From NCBI GenBank assembly GCA_025353305.1, contig JANXQX010000076.1, forward strand, positions 1 to 15,661: a stretch of 15,661 nt of DNA, given 5' to 3'. This document shows, piece after piece, positions 6,510 to 13,943 of this stretch. Source of the stretch: Holophagaceae bacterium (GTDB lineage: Bacteria; Acidobacteriota; Holophagae; Holophagales; Holophagaceae). Made by a program: the position numbers and the translations under genes. The notes under the pieces were generated by a model. It did no database searches. It was not told where the DNA came from and worked only from the letters and a program-made list of their open reading frames with translations. Positions within the stretch are counted from its first letter, which is position 1, and each line of letters starts with the position of its first letter.

Positions 6510-7368
6510 ATCCGAGGCACCAGCAGGCCCTCAGGGATTTGTGAGTCTGGTGGGCGCAGGCCCCGGCTCGCCGGACCTGCTCACCCTGCGGGGACTGCGG
6601 GCGCTTCAACAGGCCGAGGTCATCCTTTTTGACGCACTGTTGGAGCCTGCCTTCGTGGATTTGTTCCCAAAGACTGCGGAAACCATCCCGGTGGGCAAGC
6701 GCTGCGGCGGCCGTGGAACTACGCAGGATCACATCCATCATTTGCTGCTGAAGCACGCGCGGAAAGGTCAGCGCGTGGTGCGGCTCAAGGGTGGCGACCC
6801 GCTGCTCTTCGGGCGTGGCGGCGAGGAAGCCCAGGTTCTCGAAGCCGCGGGCATCCCCTTCGAACTCATCCCCGGCGTGAGTTCATTGCAGGGCGCGGCG
6901 GCGGCGGCGGGCATCCCCCTCACCCATCGTGGCGTGTCCCGGGAGGTGCGCATCCTCGAAGGCCACCACTTGCTGGAACCCGACACGGATTGGTCTGAAC
7001 TCGCGAAAACACGGGCGACGCTGGCCTTCTTCATGGGCACGCGGTCATTAAGGGAAGTCGCCCGGCGGCTGCTGCTCCACGGAGCTTCGCCTGGTCTCCC
7101 GGTGGCTCTCGTCGAAAGAGCCACCTGCGAGGGCCAGACCACCACGATCTCCTCGCTGCGCCTCGCCGCGGAAGGCCATCTCTGTCCGCGCACCGAAGGA
7201 CCCGGCCTCGTCTACATGGGCGCCGCCATCTGCCAGCGCATCCATCCAGTCCTTCCTGAGATTCACCCCATTTTCGAAGCGATCCCCAATGACCCTGGTT
7301 CCCCTCTTCCTCAACCTGCGTGGAAAGCACGTCCTCCTGGTGGGGGGCGGCACCGTCGCGTTGGCTAA
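6493..7368 (+). CDS. cobA: Uroporphyrinogen-III C-methyltransferase (SUMT)
   Basis: The enzyme transfers two methyl groups from SAM to uroporphyrinogen III, giving precorrin-2, the first committed step to siroheme, the cofactor of sulfite reductase. Family motifs are visible: VGAGPGSPDLLTLRG (from about residue 20), RLKGGDPLLFGRGGEE (about 97-112), ELIPGVSS and PLTHRG. GTG 6493 is chosen as the start because GGGAGG (6483-6488) lies 4 nt before it. An in-frame GTG at 6481 would lack a ribosome site. The enzyme fold should end near the GLVYMGAAICQRIHPVL segment. About 30 further residues, rich in Pro and Arg, read through the start of the next gene, an 80-bp overlap. It is the first enzyme gene of the SAM-riboswitch operon, and its own cosubstrate is SAM. 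Confidence 0.93.
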   Translation: MTLTTESEAPAGPQGFVSLVGAGPGSPDLLTLRGLRALQQAEVILFDALLEPAFVDLFPKTAETIPVGKRCGGRGTTQDHIHHLLLKHARKGQRVVRLKGGDPLLFGRGGEEAQVLEAAGIPFELIPGVSSLQGAAAAAGIPLTHRGVSREVRILEGHHLLEPDTDWSELAKTRATLAFFMGTRSLREVARRLLLHGASPGLPVALVERATCEGQTTTISSLRLAAEGHLCPRTEGPGLVYMGAAICQRIHPVLPEIHPIFEAIPNDPGSPLPQPAWKARPPGGGRHRRVG

Positions 7369-7900
7369 ACTCCAGGCGTTACGGGGCTCGGGCGCCACTA
7401 TCAGGGCGGTGTCCCTGCGCTTCAACCGGGCCTTCCTGGAAGAAGCCGAGGGGCACGCCGCCGAGCTGAGGGAAAGGGCCTTCGAGACTTCGGATCTGGC
7501 AGATGTCCACTTCGTCGTCACCGCCACCAATGATGCGCAGGCCAACGGCTTCATCACGCACGAAGCCCGTGCCCGAAACCTTTGGGTGAACGCGGTGGAT
7601 GATCCCGAACGATGCGATGCCTTTTTCGCCTCCACCCTGCGCCACGGTCCACTCACCCTGGCCATCGGCACCGAAGGCCATTTCCCGGGTCTCAGCCGTT
7701 GTCTCCGCCAGAGCCTGGAGGCACTGCTGCCCCGCAGTGATGGGGATCTTTTCCATCAACTTGCAGCCTGCCGGCGGCGCATCCGAACCCAGCTGCCGGA
7801 TCCACAAGCCCGGCGTGCGGCCCTGCTCCAGATCCTCCGCGCATTTGAAACCGCCTATCTCCCGACCATCAAAGCCGGAGCCCCCCATGTCGAATCCTGA
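7289..7900 (+). CDS. Precorrin-2 dehydrogenase (CysG N-domain / SirC / Met8p type)
   Basis: The 203-residue protein corresponds to the N-terminal half of E. coli CysG. It oxidises precorrin-2 to sirohydrochlorin with NAD, and in Met8p-like members it also inserts iron. It has a Rossmann nucleotide-binding start (VLLVGGGTVALAKLQAL, from about residue 15), a VVTATNDAQANGFI strand-turn, and the conserved VNAVDDPERCDAFF segment that carries the catalytic aspartate in this family. The GTEGHFPGLSRCLRQSLE helix follows. The order here (methyltransferase, then dehydrogenase, as separate genes) is the reverse of the fused CysG. No separate sirohydrochlorin ferrochelatase is in the window, so this protein may also do the chelation. 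It overlaps the previous gene by 80 bp and cysI by 14 bp. Confidence 0.9.
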   Translation: MTLVPLFLNLRGKHVLLVGGGTVALAKLQALRGSGATIRAVSLRFNRAFLEEAEGHAAELRERAFETSDLADVHFVVTATNDAQANGFITHEARARNLWVNAVDDPERCDAFFASTLRHGPLTLAIGTEGHFPGLSRCLRQSLEALLPRSDGDLFHQLAACRRRIRTQLPDPQARRAALLQILRAFETAYLPTIKAGAPHVES

Positions 7901-9581
7901 AAGCCCCATCGAGATCCTCAAACGGAATTCCCGCTACCTGCGCGGGACCCTCGAAACGGAGCTCGCCAACCCGGAACCAGGACTCAGCAGCGATGCCCAG
8001 CAGGTCATCAAGTTGCACGGGCTCTACCAACAGAAGGATCGTGATCGGCCGAAAGTGGCGGCGGATCCTCCGTTGGCAAACCCACCCATCCTCATGGCTC
8101 GCGGTCGCATTCCGGGCGGCCGTCTCGGCACCAAGGGCTACCTGGCATGGGATGCGGTCGCCGATCGGTTCGGCGATAAAAGCATCCGCCTCACCACGCG
8201 CCAGAGCATCGAAGTGCATGGCCTGGTCAAGGGTGATGTGAAGCTCGCGCTGAAGGATCTTTACTCGACATTGCAAACGACTCGCGGAGCCTGCGGAGAC
8301 GTGGTGCGCAACGTGACCCAGGCCCCGAACCCATGGGCCCGGGCAGATCTGGCCCAGCTGGACTCCGTTGCGGAAATTTTATCCTCACATTTTCTGGCAC
8401 ACTCCAATGCCTACACAGAAGTGTTCCTCGATGGCGAGAAGGTGGCCTTCGACCAGGAATCCGAGCCCATTCTCGGTGCGACCTACTTGCCAAGGAAATT
8501 CAAGATCGCGGTGACGGTCACCAGGGAAAACCTGGTGGATCTCTACACCAACGATCTGGCCTTCGCGGCCACAGCGGACAGCGGCGGAAACCTCGACGGA
8601 TTCTTCGTATTCGCCGGGGGCGGCCTGGGGTTGACCCACAACGACCCCAACACTTTTCCGCGTCTCGCGGATGAGTTGGGGTGGATCCCCTTCAACCAGC
8701 TGCTGCCGGTGGCGGAAGCCGTGGTGGGAACCCAGCGGGATTTTGGCAATCGCGGCAATCGCCGTCGCGCCCGCCTCAAATACCTCATCGACGCCCGCGG
8801 CATCGCGTGGTTCAAGGGTGAGGTCGAGCGGCGCTGGGGCGGGCGATTTGCACCGAGAGAACTCCCTGAATGGCTCACCACCAGCGTCCTGGGTTGGATC
8901 GAGCGCCAGGACGGCAGCTGGGCTCTGGGCTTCCACACACTCAGCGGACGGATCTCGGACTGCCCCGGCCGTCTCCTGAAAACGGCCCTACGGGAACTGG
9001 TGCGCGACTTCAACTTGGAGGTCCAGATCACGCCGGACCAAGACCTCATCCTGCTGGGCATCCGGGTGTCTGACCGTGCTGAAGCGGAGGATGTCCTGCT
9101 CGCAAGAGGGATCGATCCCGGCAGTCCCGACCGGCTCCACGACCGGGCCCTGGCCTGCGTGGCCCTCCCGTTCTGCGGCCTGGCCATCACCGAAGCGGAA
9201 CGCGTGCTGCCGGACCTGCTAGCCCTGATCCAGGAGCCCTTGGAACGCCATGGCCTTTCGGATCTCGCGCCGGTTTTTCGCGTCACCGGTTGCGCCAACG
9301 GTTGCTCGCGGCCCTATAACGCAGAACTGGCTCTGGTGGGTCAGGCTCCGGGCAAGTTCGCCCTCTACGCAGGCGGGCACAAGGAAGGCTTCCGTCTGGC
9401 CTTCGAGGTAGCCCAGAAGGTGACCTTCGAGGCCTTGCCGGACCTCCTCGATCGACTCTTCGGGTTCTGGAAGGCCGAAGGGATGGTTGGCGAACGCTTT
9501 GGAGATTTCGCCGCGCGGGTCGGCCGCCATTCCATCGCATCCATCCTCGAATCCGACCTGACTGCAGTCCCGGTTCGCTGA
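7887..9581 (+). CDS. cysI: Assimilatory sulfite reductase hemoprotein subunit
   Basis: The 564-residue protein reduces sulfite to sulfide by six electrons using a coupled siroheme and [4Fe-4S] centre. The cofactor ligands are visible as CVALPFC (C424, C430) and TGCANGCSRP (C469, C473), the C-x5-C plus C-x3-C pattern of sulfite and nitrite reductases. The early RLTTRQSIEVHG and GACGDVVRNVTQAPNP segments carry conserved siroheme- and substrate-binding arginines. ATG 7887 is chosen because GGAG (7877-7880) precedes it and the length then matches CysI (about 570). The frame stays open upstream to 7599, but that part only mirrors the dehydrogenase gene. No CysJ flavoprotein gene is in the window, so electrons may come from ferredoxin or from a reductase encoded elsewhere. 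Confidence 0.95.
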   Translation: MSNPESPIEILKRNSRYLRGTLETELANPEPGLSSDAQQVIKLHGLYQQKDRDRPKVAADPPLANPPILMARGRIPGGRLGTKGYLAWDAVADRFGDKSIRLTTRQSIEVHGLVKGDVKLALKDLYSTLQTTRGACGDVVRNVTQAPNPWARADLAQLDSVAEILSSHFLAHSNAYTEVFLDGEKVAFDQESEPILGATYLPRKFKIAVTVTRENLVDLYTNDLAFAATADSGGNLDGFFVFAGGGLGLTHNDPNTFPRLADELGWIPFNQLLPVAEAVVGTQRDFGNRGNRRRARLKYLIDARGIAWFKGEVERRWGGRFAPRELPEWLTTSVLGWIERQDGSWALGFHTLSGRISDCPGRLLKTALRELVRDFNLEVQITPDQDLILLGIRVSDRAEAEDVLLARGIDPGSPDRLHDRALACVALPFCGLAITEAERVLPDLLALIQEPLERHGLSDLAPVFRVTGCANGCSRPYNAELALVGQAPGKFALYAGGHKEGFRLAFEVAQKVTFEALPDLLDRLFGFWKAEGMVGERFGDFAARVGRHSIASILESDLTAVPVR

Positions 9582-9588
9582 GGGGAAC

Positions 9589-10479
9589 ATGGAACACCTG
9601 ACCCTCACTCACTGGATCTGGCTGGCCCTCATTGCCCTGGCGGGAGCTTTCGTCAACGGCGTGCTGGGGCATGGATTCAGTACTCTGAGCGTGCCGTTGG
9701 CCTTGATGGTGGTCGCACAGCGGATCTTGAATCCGGTCCTTGTCCTGCTCGAAGTGCTTCTCAATGCGGGTTCATTTCTTTTGAACCTCCGCGCATTCCC
9801 GAAGGTTCGCGCCCAAGTGCTGCGCTTCGCCTACGCGCTGCTGCCGGGCGTGCTGCTGGGAAGTCTGGTTCTCAGATACGCTTCCAGCGGGTCTCTGCGC
9901 CTTATCACGTATGCGCTACTGCTCCCCCTTGTGCTGTTCCAGGCCTTCGGTCGACACCGGGTCGAGGCCAGTTCCAAAAAAGAAGCAACGCCTTTCGGCT
10001 TCGCCACCGGTGTCATCTACGGGCTCACCACCATCTCGGGCCCCATCCTCAGCGTCTACTTCCACCGCCATCGTTATCCGAAAGCCGAGTACCGCGCCGC
10101 CATCAGTTTTCTGCGCTTGATGGAATCCGTGGCGACGGCAACGGTCTACCTCGCCTTGGGCCTGCTCACGAAGACAAGCGTTCAGGCATTCATCCCCTTG
10201 GTGCCCGTGGTTCTCATTGGCCTTTGGCTCGGAGGCCGTGCGCTGGTGTGGCTGTCAGAAGGTGCCTTCCGCAATGGGTGCATCGTGTTCAACGCCTTCG
10301 CGGTGAGCTTCGGCCTTAGCCGCCTACTTCTTAATATCTACAAATTTCCGATCTGGCTGGCGCATGGAGGCTGGATGCTCACCACCGCCATGGTGGTTGT
10401 TTCGCGATTTCCGGGACTCCGGGCACGCCTCTGGAATGCCTTTTCAACCCCTGCACCCGCCTCAGAGGAAAGCTCATGA
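9589..10479 (+). CDS. TauE/SafE-family membrane permease
   Basis: The 296-residue protein is very hydrophobic, with about eight predicted membrane segments. The first is near residues 9-30, with the NGVLGHGFSTLSVPL turn, and the second half repeats the theme with GFATGVIYGLTTISGPILS. This internal repeat and the small-residue turns are typical of TauE/SafE (formerly DUF81) permeases, which move sulfite, sulfonates, sulfate or other anions. GAGGGGA lies 3 nt before the ATG. It begins 7 nt after cysI and overlaps cysH by 4 bases, so it is firmly inside the operon. Likely roles are sulfate uptake or sulfite export to avoid toxicity. Sequence alone does not decide the direction of transport. Confidence 0.88.
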   Translation: MEHLTLTHWIWLALIALAGAFVNGVLGHGFSTLSVPLALMVVAQRILNPVLVLLEVLLNAGSFLLNLRAFPKVRAQVLRFAYALLPGVLLGSLVLRYASSGSLRLITYALLLPLVLFQAFGRHRVEASSKKEATPFGFATGVIYGLTTISGPILSVYFHRHRYPKAEYRAAISFLRLMESVATATVYLALGLLTKTSVQAFIPLVPVVLIGLWLGGRALVWLSEGAFRNGCIVFNAFAVSFGLSRLLLNIYKFPIWLAHGGWMLTTAMVVVSRFPGLRARLWNAFSTPAPASEESS

Positions 10480-11222
10480 GCCCAACCCTATTCAACGATT
10501 CGGAAGTGGATGCCCTCAACCGCGCTTTTCAAGGTGCCCCCGCGGGCGCCATCCTCGACTTCGCCCTCTCCAACTTCCATCCCGATCTGGCCTTCGCGTG
10601 CAGCTTCGGACTGGAGGATGTCGCGCTGCTCGAACTCTTCAGCCGCCGGGAAGCGAAGCCCCGTGTCTTCTTCCTGGACACTGGCCGTCTGCATCCGGAA
10701 ACCTACGACCTGGTGGCGGCGGTGAAAGCACGCTACTGCTTGAGCATTGAGACCTTCCTTCCAAAACACGAGGATGTGGAAGCCTACGTGAACCGCCACG
10801 GCTCAAACGCCTTCTATCAGAGCCTGCAACTGCGTCAGGACTGCTGCTCCATCCGCAAGGTGGAACCCCTGAATCGCGCGCTGGCCGACGCAGGCGCATG
10901 GATCACGGGCCTTCGCCGTAAGCAGGCCCACACGCGATCAGACCTCGGTCCTTTCGAGGCGGACCACGCCCACGGGGGCATTTTGAAAGTGAGCCCACTC
11001 ATCGAGTGGAGCCTTGATACCACCTGGGCCTTCGTGCGCTCCAACGATGTGCCCTACAACGCCTTGCATGACCGGGGATACCCAAGCATCGGCTGCGCCC
11101 CCTGCACCCGCGCCGTTCATCCCGGCGAGGACATCCGCGCCGGCCGTTGGTGGTGGGAAGCACCCGAGCACAAGGAATGCGGCCTCCACGCGGGCCGCGC
11201 ACTCGCCAAGGAAACGCCATGA
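10476..11222 (+). CDS. cysH: Adenylyl-sulfate (APS) reductase, [4Fe-4S] type
   Basis: The 248-residue thioredoxin-dependent enzyme reduces APS to sulfite and AMP. The adenine-nucleotide pocket is ACSFGLEDVALL (about 41-52), with FFLDTGRLHPETY (65-77) and TGLRRKQ (144-150). Cluster cysteines are present as a CC pair (C123, C124, in RQDCCSIRK) and CAPC (C207, C210). The catalytic cysteine is C235 in KECGLH near the C-terminus. These cluster cysteines mark the APS-using bacterial/plant type rather than the cluster-free PAPS reductase of E. coli. This agrees with the absence of an APS kinase (cysC) gene or domain in the operon. The start ATG overlaps the permease stop (ATGA), and the 3' end overlaps cysD in the same way. 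Confidence 0.95.
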   Translation: MSPTLFNDSEVDALNRAFQGAPAGAILDFALSNFHPDLAFACSFGLEDVALLELFSRREAKPRVFFLDTGRLHPETYDLVAAVKARYCLSIETFLPKHEDVEAYVNRHGSNAFYQSLQLRQDCCSIRKVEPLNRALADAGAWITGLRRKQAHTRSDLGPFEADHAHGGILKVSPLIEWSLDTTWAFVRSNDVPYNALHDRGYPSIGCAPCTRAVHPGEDIRAGRWWWEAPEHKECGLHAGRALAKETP

Positions 11223-12136
11223 GCGCGGTCCAAGCCACGCCGACCCTCACCCATCTGCAACACCTGGAGGCTGAAGCCATCCACATCCTGCGTGAAGTGG
11301 CCGGTCAATGCGCAGCGCCCGTAGTGCTCTTCTCCGGGGGCAAGGACTCCGTTTGCCTCCTGCGCCTGGCGGAGAAGGCCTTCCGTCCAGGCCGCTTCTC
11401 CTTCCCGCTGATGCACATCGATACCGGACACAACTACGATGAAGTCATCGCCTTCCGGGACCGGCGGGCCGCAGAGCTGGGTGAGCGGCTGATTGTGCGC
11501 AGCGTAGAGGATTCCATCGCGCTCGGCAAAGTGGTGTTGCGCCATCCCTTGCAAAGCCGCAACCCCTTCCAGTCCGTCACATTGCTGGATGCGATCCAGG
11601 AATTCGGTTTCGACGCCTGCATCGGCGGCGCCCGGCGCGATGAAGAAAAAGCCCGCGCCAAGGAGCGCATCTTCTCCTTCCGGGATGAATTCGGCCAATG
11701 GGATCCCAAGAACCAGCGACCTGAGCTGTGGGGTCTCTACAACGCCCGTATCCATCCGGGCGAGAACATCCGCGCCTTCCCCATCTCCAACTGGACCGAG
11801 CTGGATGTCTGGCAGTACATCCAAGCCGAGGGCCTGGAACTGCCTAGCATCTACTTCGCGCACCGGCGGAAGATCGTCCGCCGGAACCATTCCCTGGTGC
11901 CCGTGACGCACCTGACGCCAGCCAAGGAGGGCGAAGTCATCGAAGAGATCAGCGTGCGCTTCCGCACCGTGGGAGACATCACCTGCACTGCCCCGGTGGA
12001 GAGCATGGCCGCGACCGTTGCCGAGATCATCCTCGAAACCGCTACCACCGAACTCACCGAACGAGGCGCCACCCGGCTGGACGACCAGACCAGCGAGGCC
12101 GCCATGGAACAGCGCAAAAAGGAAGGATACTTTTAA
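11219..12136 (+). CDS. cysD: Sulfate adenylyltransferase subunit 2
   Basis: The 305-residue protein is the catalytic PP-loop ATP pyrophosphatase subunit of ATP sulfurylase, which makes APS from sulfate and ATP. The PP-loop is LFSGGKDSVCLLRL (S39-S44), followed by MHIDTGHNYDEVIAFRD, GGARRDEEKARAKERIFSFR and a conserved GENIRAFPISNWTELDVWQYI segment. Its length is close to E. coli CysD (302). ATG 11219 is chosen: it overlaps the cysH stop as ATGA and has AAGGAAA just upstream. An open frame further upstream is the cysH gene in another frame. The stop overlaps the cysN start as TAATG, so CysD and CysN are made coupled. Confidence 0.97.
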   Translation: MSAVQATPTLTHLQHLEAEAIHILREVAGQCAAPVVLFSGGKDSVCLLRLAEKAFRPGRFSFPLMHIDTGHNYDEVIAFRDRRAAELGERLIVRSVEDSIALGKVVLRHPLQSRNPFQSVTLLDAIQEFGFDACIGGARRDEEKARAKERIFSFRDEFGQWDPKNQRPELWGLYNARIHPGENIRAFPISNWTELDVWQYIQAEGLELPSIYFAHRRKIVRRNHSLVPVTHLTPAKEGEVIEEISVRFRTVGDITCTAPVESMAATVAEIILETATTELTERGATRLDDQTSEAAMEQRKKEGYF

Positions 12137-13566
12137 TGAGCGATCATATTGCCTCCTCTGAGAAGTTGAATGCCGCTATCAGTGCGGCCCCTTTAGGCGA
12201 GACCGCGGGCAATGGGGGCTGGGATGGAGGCACCGGATCCCACCCCCTGGCTCGCCGACAGCAACCCACAGCCCGCCGCCCCCAGCCCCCAGCCCCCGAA
12301 GACACCGGGCTCCTTCGCTTCCTCACCTGCGGCAGTGTGGACGACGGCAAGAGCACCCTCATCGGCCGGCTTCTCTTCGACAGCAAGGCCATTCTCGCAG
12401 ACGCGCTGCAGGCACTCCAACGCAGTTCGAAATTGCGCGGCCTTGAGACCATCGACCTCTCACTGCTTACGGATGGGCTGCAGGCCGAGCGGGAGCAGGG
12501 CATCACCATCGACGTGGCCTACCGGTATTTTTCCTCAGGAAGGCGCAAATACATCCTGGCGGACGCGCCGGGCCATGAGCAGTACACCCGGAACATGGTG
12601 ACCGCGGCCTCCACCGCGGATCTCGCCATCATCCTCATCGACGCGCGCAAGGGCGTGCTCACCCAGACCCGCCGCCACAGCGCCCTGGCGAACCTGCTGG
12701 GCATCCGGCATCTCGTGGTGGCGGTAAACAAGATGGATCTGGTGGATTGGTCCGAGCATCGATTTGAGGAAATCAAAAGGGAGTACCTCGCCTTTGCCGC
12801 AAAGCTCGGCATCCGGGATCTGCGTTTCATCCCCATTTCAGCCCTGAAGGGCGATCAGTTGGTGGAGCGAAAGGGCAATCTGGGCTGGTACAAAGGCCCG
12901 ACTCTCTTCGAGATCCTCGAATCGATCCAGCTGGAAGGGGAGGCCGAAGATGCGCCCTTCCGTTTTCCGGTGCAGCTCGTGAGCCGGCCGCGCTCTGCGG
13001 AATATTCGGATTATCGGGCCTATCTCGGCCGTATTGAATCCGGCTCCATCGCCGTGGGTGATGAAATCATCGTATTGCCCGCCGGCACCCGAAGCCGCAT
13101 TGCGGCCATCCTTCTCGGCAACGAATGCCTGAGCCAGGCCCGGCAAGGACAGAGTGTCGCCCTTCAATTAGCCGATGAGCTGGACATCTCCCGGGGCGAT
13201 CTCATTGCCAAGGTCCTGGACACGCTCAAACCCGCGAAGGAGCTTTCCGCCACACTCGCCTGGCTGTCCGAAACGCCGCATACCCCTGGCCGAACCTACC
13301 TGCTGCGTCACGGCACCCGGGAAACCCGCGCCCACATTTCATCGATCCATTCCTGCCTGGACATGGAGTCGCTGACCCTGCATCCCACCGGAGGCCTGGC
13401 CATGAATGACATCGCGGAAGCCACGCTGAAGGTCCAGCACCCACTCGCAGTGGATGCCTACGAGGAAGTCCGCACCACCGGCTCCTTCATCCTCATCGAC
13501 GCAACGACGAACGCCACCGTAGCCGCGGGTCTCATCCGGAGGACCACCCTCCAGACGAAGGCATGA
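12136..13566 (+). CDS. cysN: Sulfate adenylyltransferase subunit 1 (GTPase)
   Basis: The 476-residue protein is the EF-Tu-like GTPase subunit that drives APS formation by CysD. G1 is GSVDDGKS (66-73), the switch region is EREQGITIDVAYRYFS, G3 is DAPGHE (143-148) and G4 is NKMD (198-201). Beta-barrel domains follow to the end. There is no C-terminal APS kinase domain, consistent with an APS-type CysH. The conserved part begins at LLRFLTCGSVDDGKS (59), about 30 residues later than I recall for E. coli CysN. The extra N-terminus (residues about 25-54) is Gly-, Pro- and Arg-rich low-complexity sequence. It appears to be the last gene of the operon, although no clear terminator follows in 13567-13660. 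Confidence 0.96.
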   Translation: MSDHIASSEKLNAAISAAPLGETAGNGGWDGGTGSHPLARRQQPTARRPQPPAPEDTGLLRFLTCGSVDDGKSTLIGRLLFDSKAILADALQALQRSSKLRGLETIDLSLLTDGLQAEREQGITIDVAYRYFSSGRRKYILADAPGHEQYTRNMVTAASTADLAIILIDARKGVLTQTRRHSALANLLGIRHLVVAVNKMDLVDWSEHRFEEIKREYLAFAAKLGIRDLRFIPISALKGDQLVERKGNLGWYKGPTLFEILESIQLEGEAEDAPFRFPVQLVSRPRSAEYSDYRAYLGRIESGSIAVGDEIIVLPAGTRSRIAAILLGNECLSQARQGQSVALQLADELDISRGDLIAKVLDTLKPAKELSATLAWLSETPHTPGRTYLLRHGTRETRAHISSIHSCLDMESLTLHPTGGLAMNDIAEATLKVQHPLAVDAYEEVRTTGSFILIDATTNATVAAGLIRRTTLQTKA

Positions 13567-13662
13567 TCCAGGCCCTTTAGTTCATTCCGACCCTCATCCC
13601 TTGCACCCTCTGATGGTCCCCCGGTGATGACGTGATGTTCCTCCGAATTAGTCAGAAAAGTA

Positions 13663-13691
13663 TTGACAACCAATCGAGTCAATCCGATCCT
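13663..13691 (+). promoter_or_regulatory. Proposed promoter of the metYX leader
   Basis: TTGACA (13663-13668), a 17-nt spacer and GATCCT (13686-13691) lie 19 nt before riboswitch P1. The -35 box is a full consensus match. The geometry equals that of the other riboswitch leader. The stretch 13567-13662 before it contains no gene or convincing hairpin. Confidence 0.62.
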
Positions 13692-13710
13692 TGAAGTTCA
13701 TTGAGATCTT

Positions 13711-13860
13711 TGTCAGTTCAATAGCGTGATATCCAGAAAGGTGGAGGGACGGGCCCTATGAAACCTTGGCAACCTGCTGCAAATGCAGTGGTGGTGCCAA
13801 TTCCCACCGATTAATCTCTTAGGATTGATCGGACAGATGGCAAGCTGATGTGAACTGACA
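13711..13860 (+). promoter_or_regulatory. SAM-I (S-box) riboswitch, copy 2
   Basis: P1 is a perfect 10-bp helix, TGTCAGTTCA (13711-13720) with TGAACTGACA (13851-13860). The core is the same as in copy 1. The P3 bp T-A of copy 1 is C-G here (13780 with 13785), a compensatory change. P4 is longer, 10 bp (13807-13816 with 13823-13832, one wobble), followed by CAGATG. It precedes metY and metX, genes of homocysteine synthesis, a standard target for SAM-I feedback. Confidence 0.96.
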
Positions 13861-13897
13861 GGAATCCAAACCTGGCAAACTCAAGCTGAGATCGAAG

Positions 13898-13930
13898 GGG
13901 CCCGAGTACGAATTTTTCGTGCTCGGGTCC
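13898..13930 (+). terminator. Terminator-like hairpin between riboswitch copy 2 and metY
   Basis: A 15-bp stem with two G-T wobbles (13898-13912 with 13916-13930) encloses a TTT loop. The tail ATTTCAATTC is only moderately T-rich. Its place 37 nt after P1 fits an S-box intrinsic terminator. A competing antiterminator was not identified with confidence. Confidence 0.65.
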
Positions 13931-13943
13931 ATTTCAATTCTGA

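Noticed and set aside
7599..7886. An upstream extension of the cysI frame
   Set aside because: It overlaps the dehydrogenase gene in another frame and adds no conserved sequence; ATG 7887 has a ribosome site and gives the normal length.
11147..11218. An upstream extension of cysD
   Set aside because: It is out-of-frame cysH sequence; the ATGA-overlapping ATG at 11219 gives the expected N-terminus.
11117..11911. A 264-codon minus-strand open frame opposite cysH/cysD
   Set aside because: It is a shadow of two confidently identified genes.
13567..13662. A terminator after cysN
   Set aside because: Only a weak 5-bp TCATC/GATGA pairing is possible and no T run follows, so no terminator is called.
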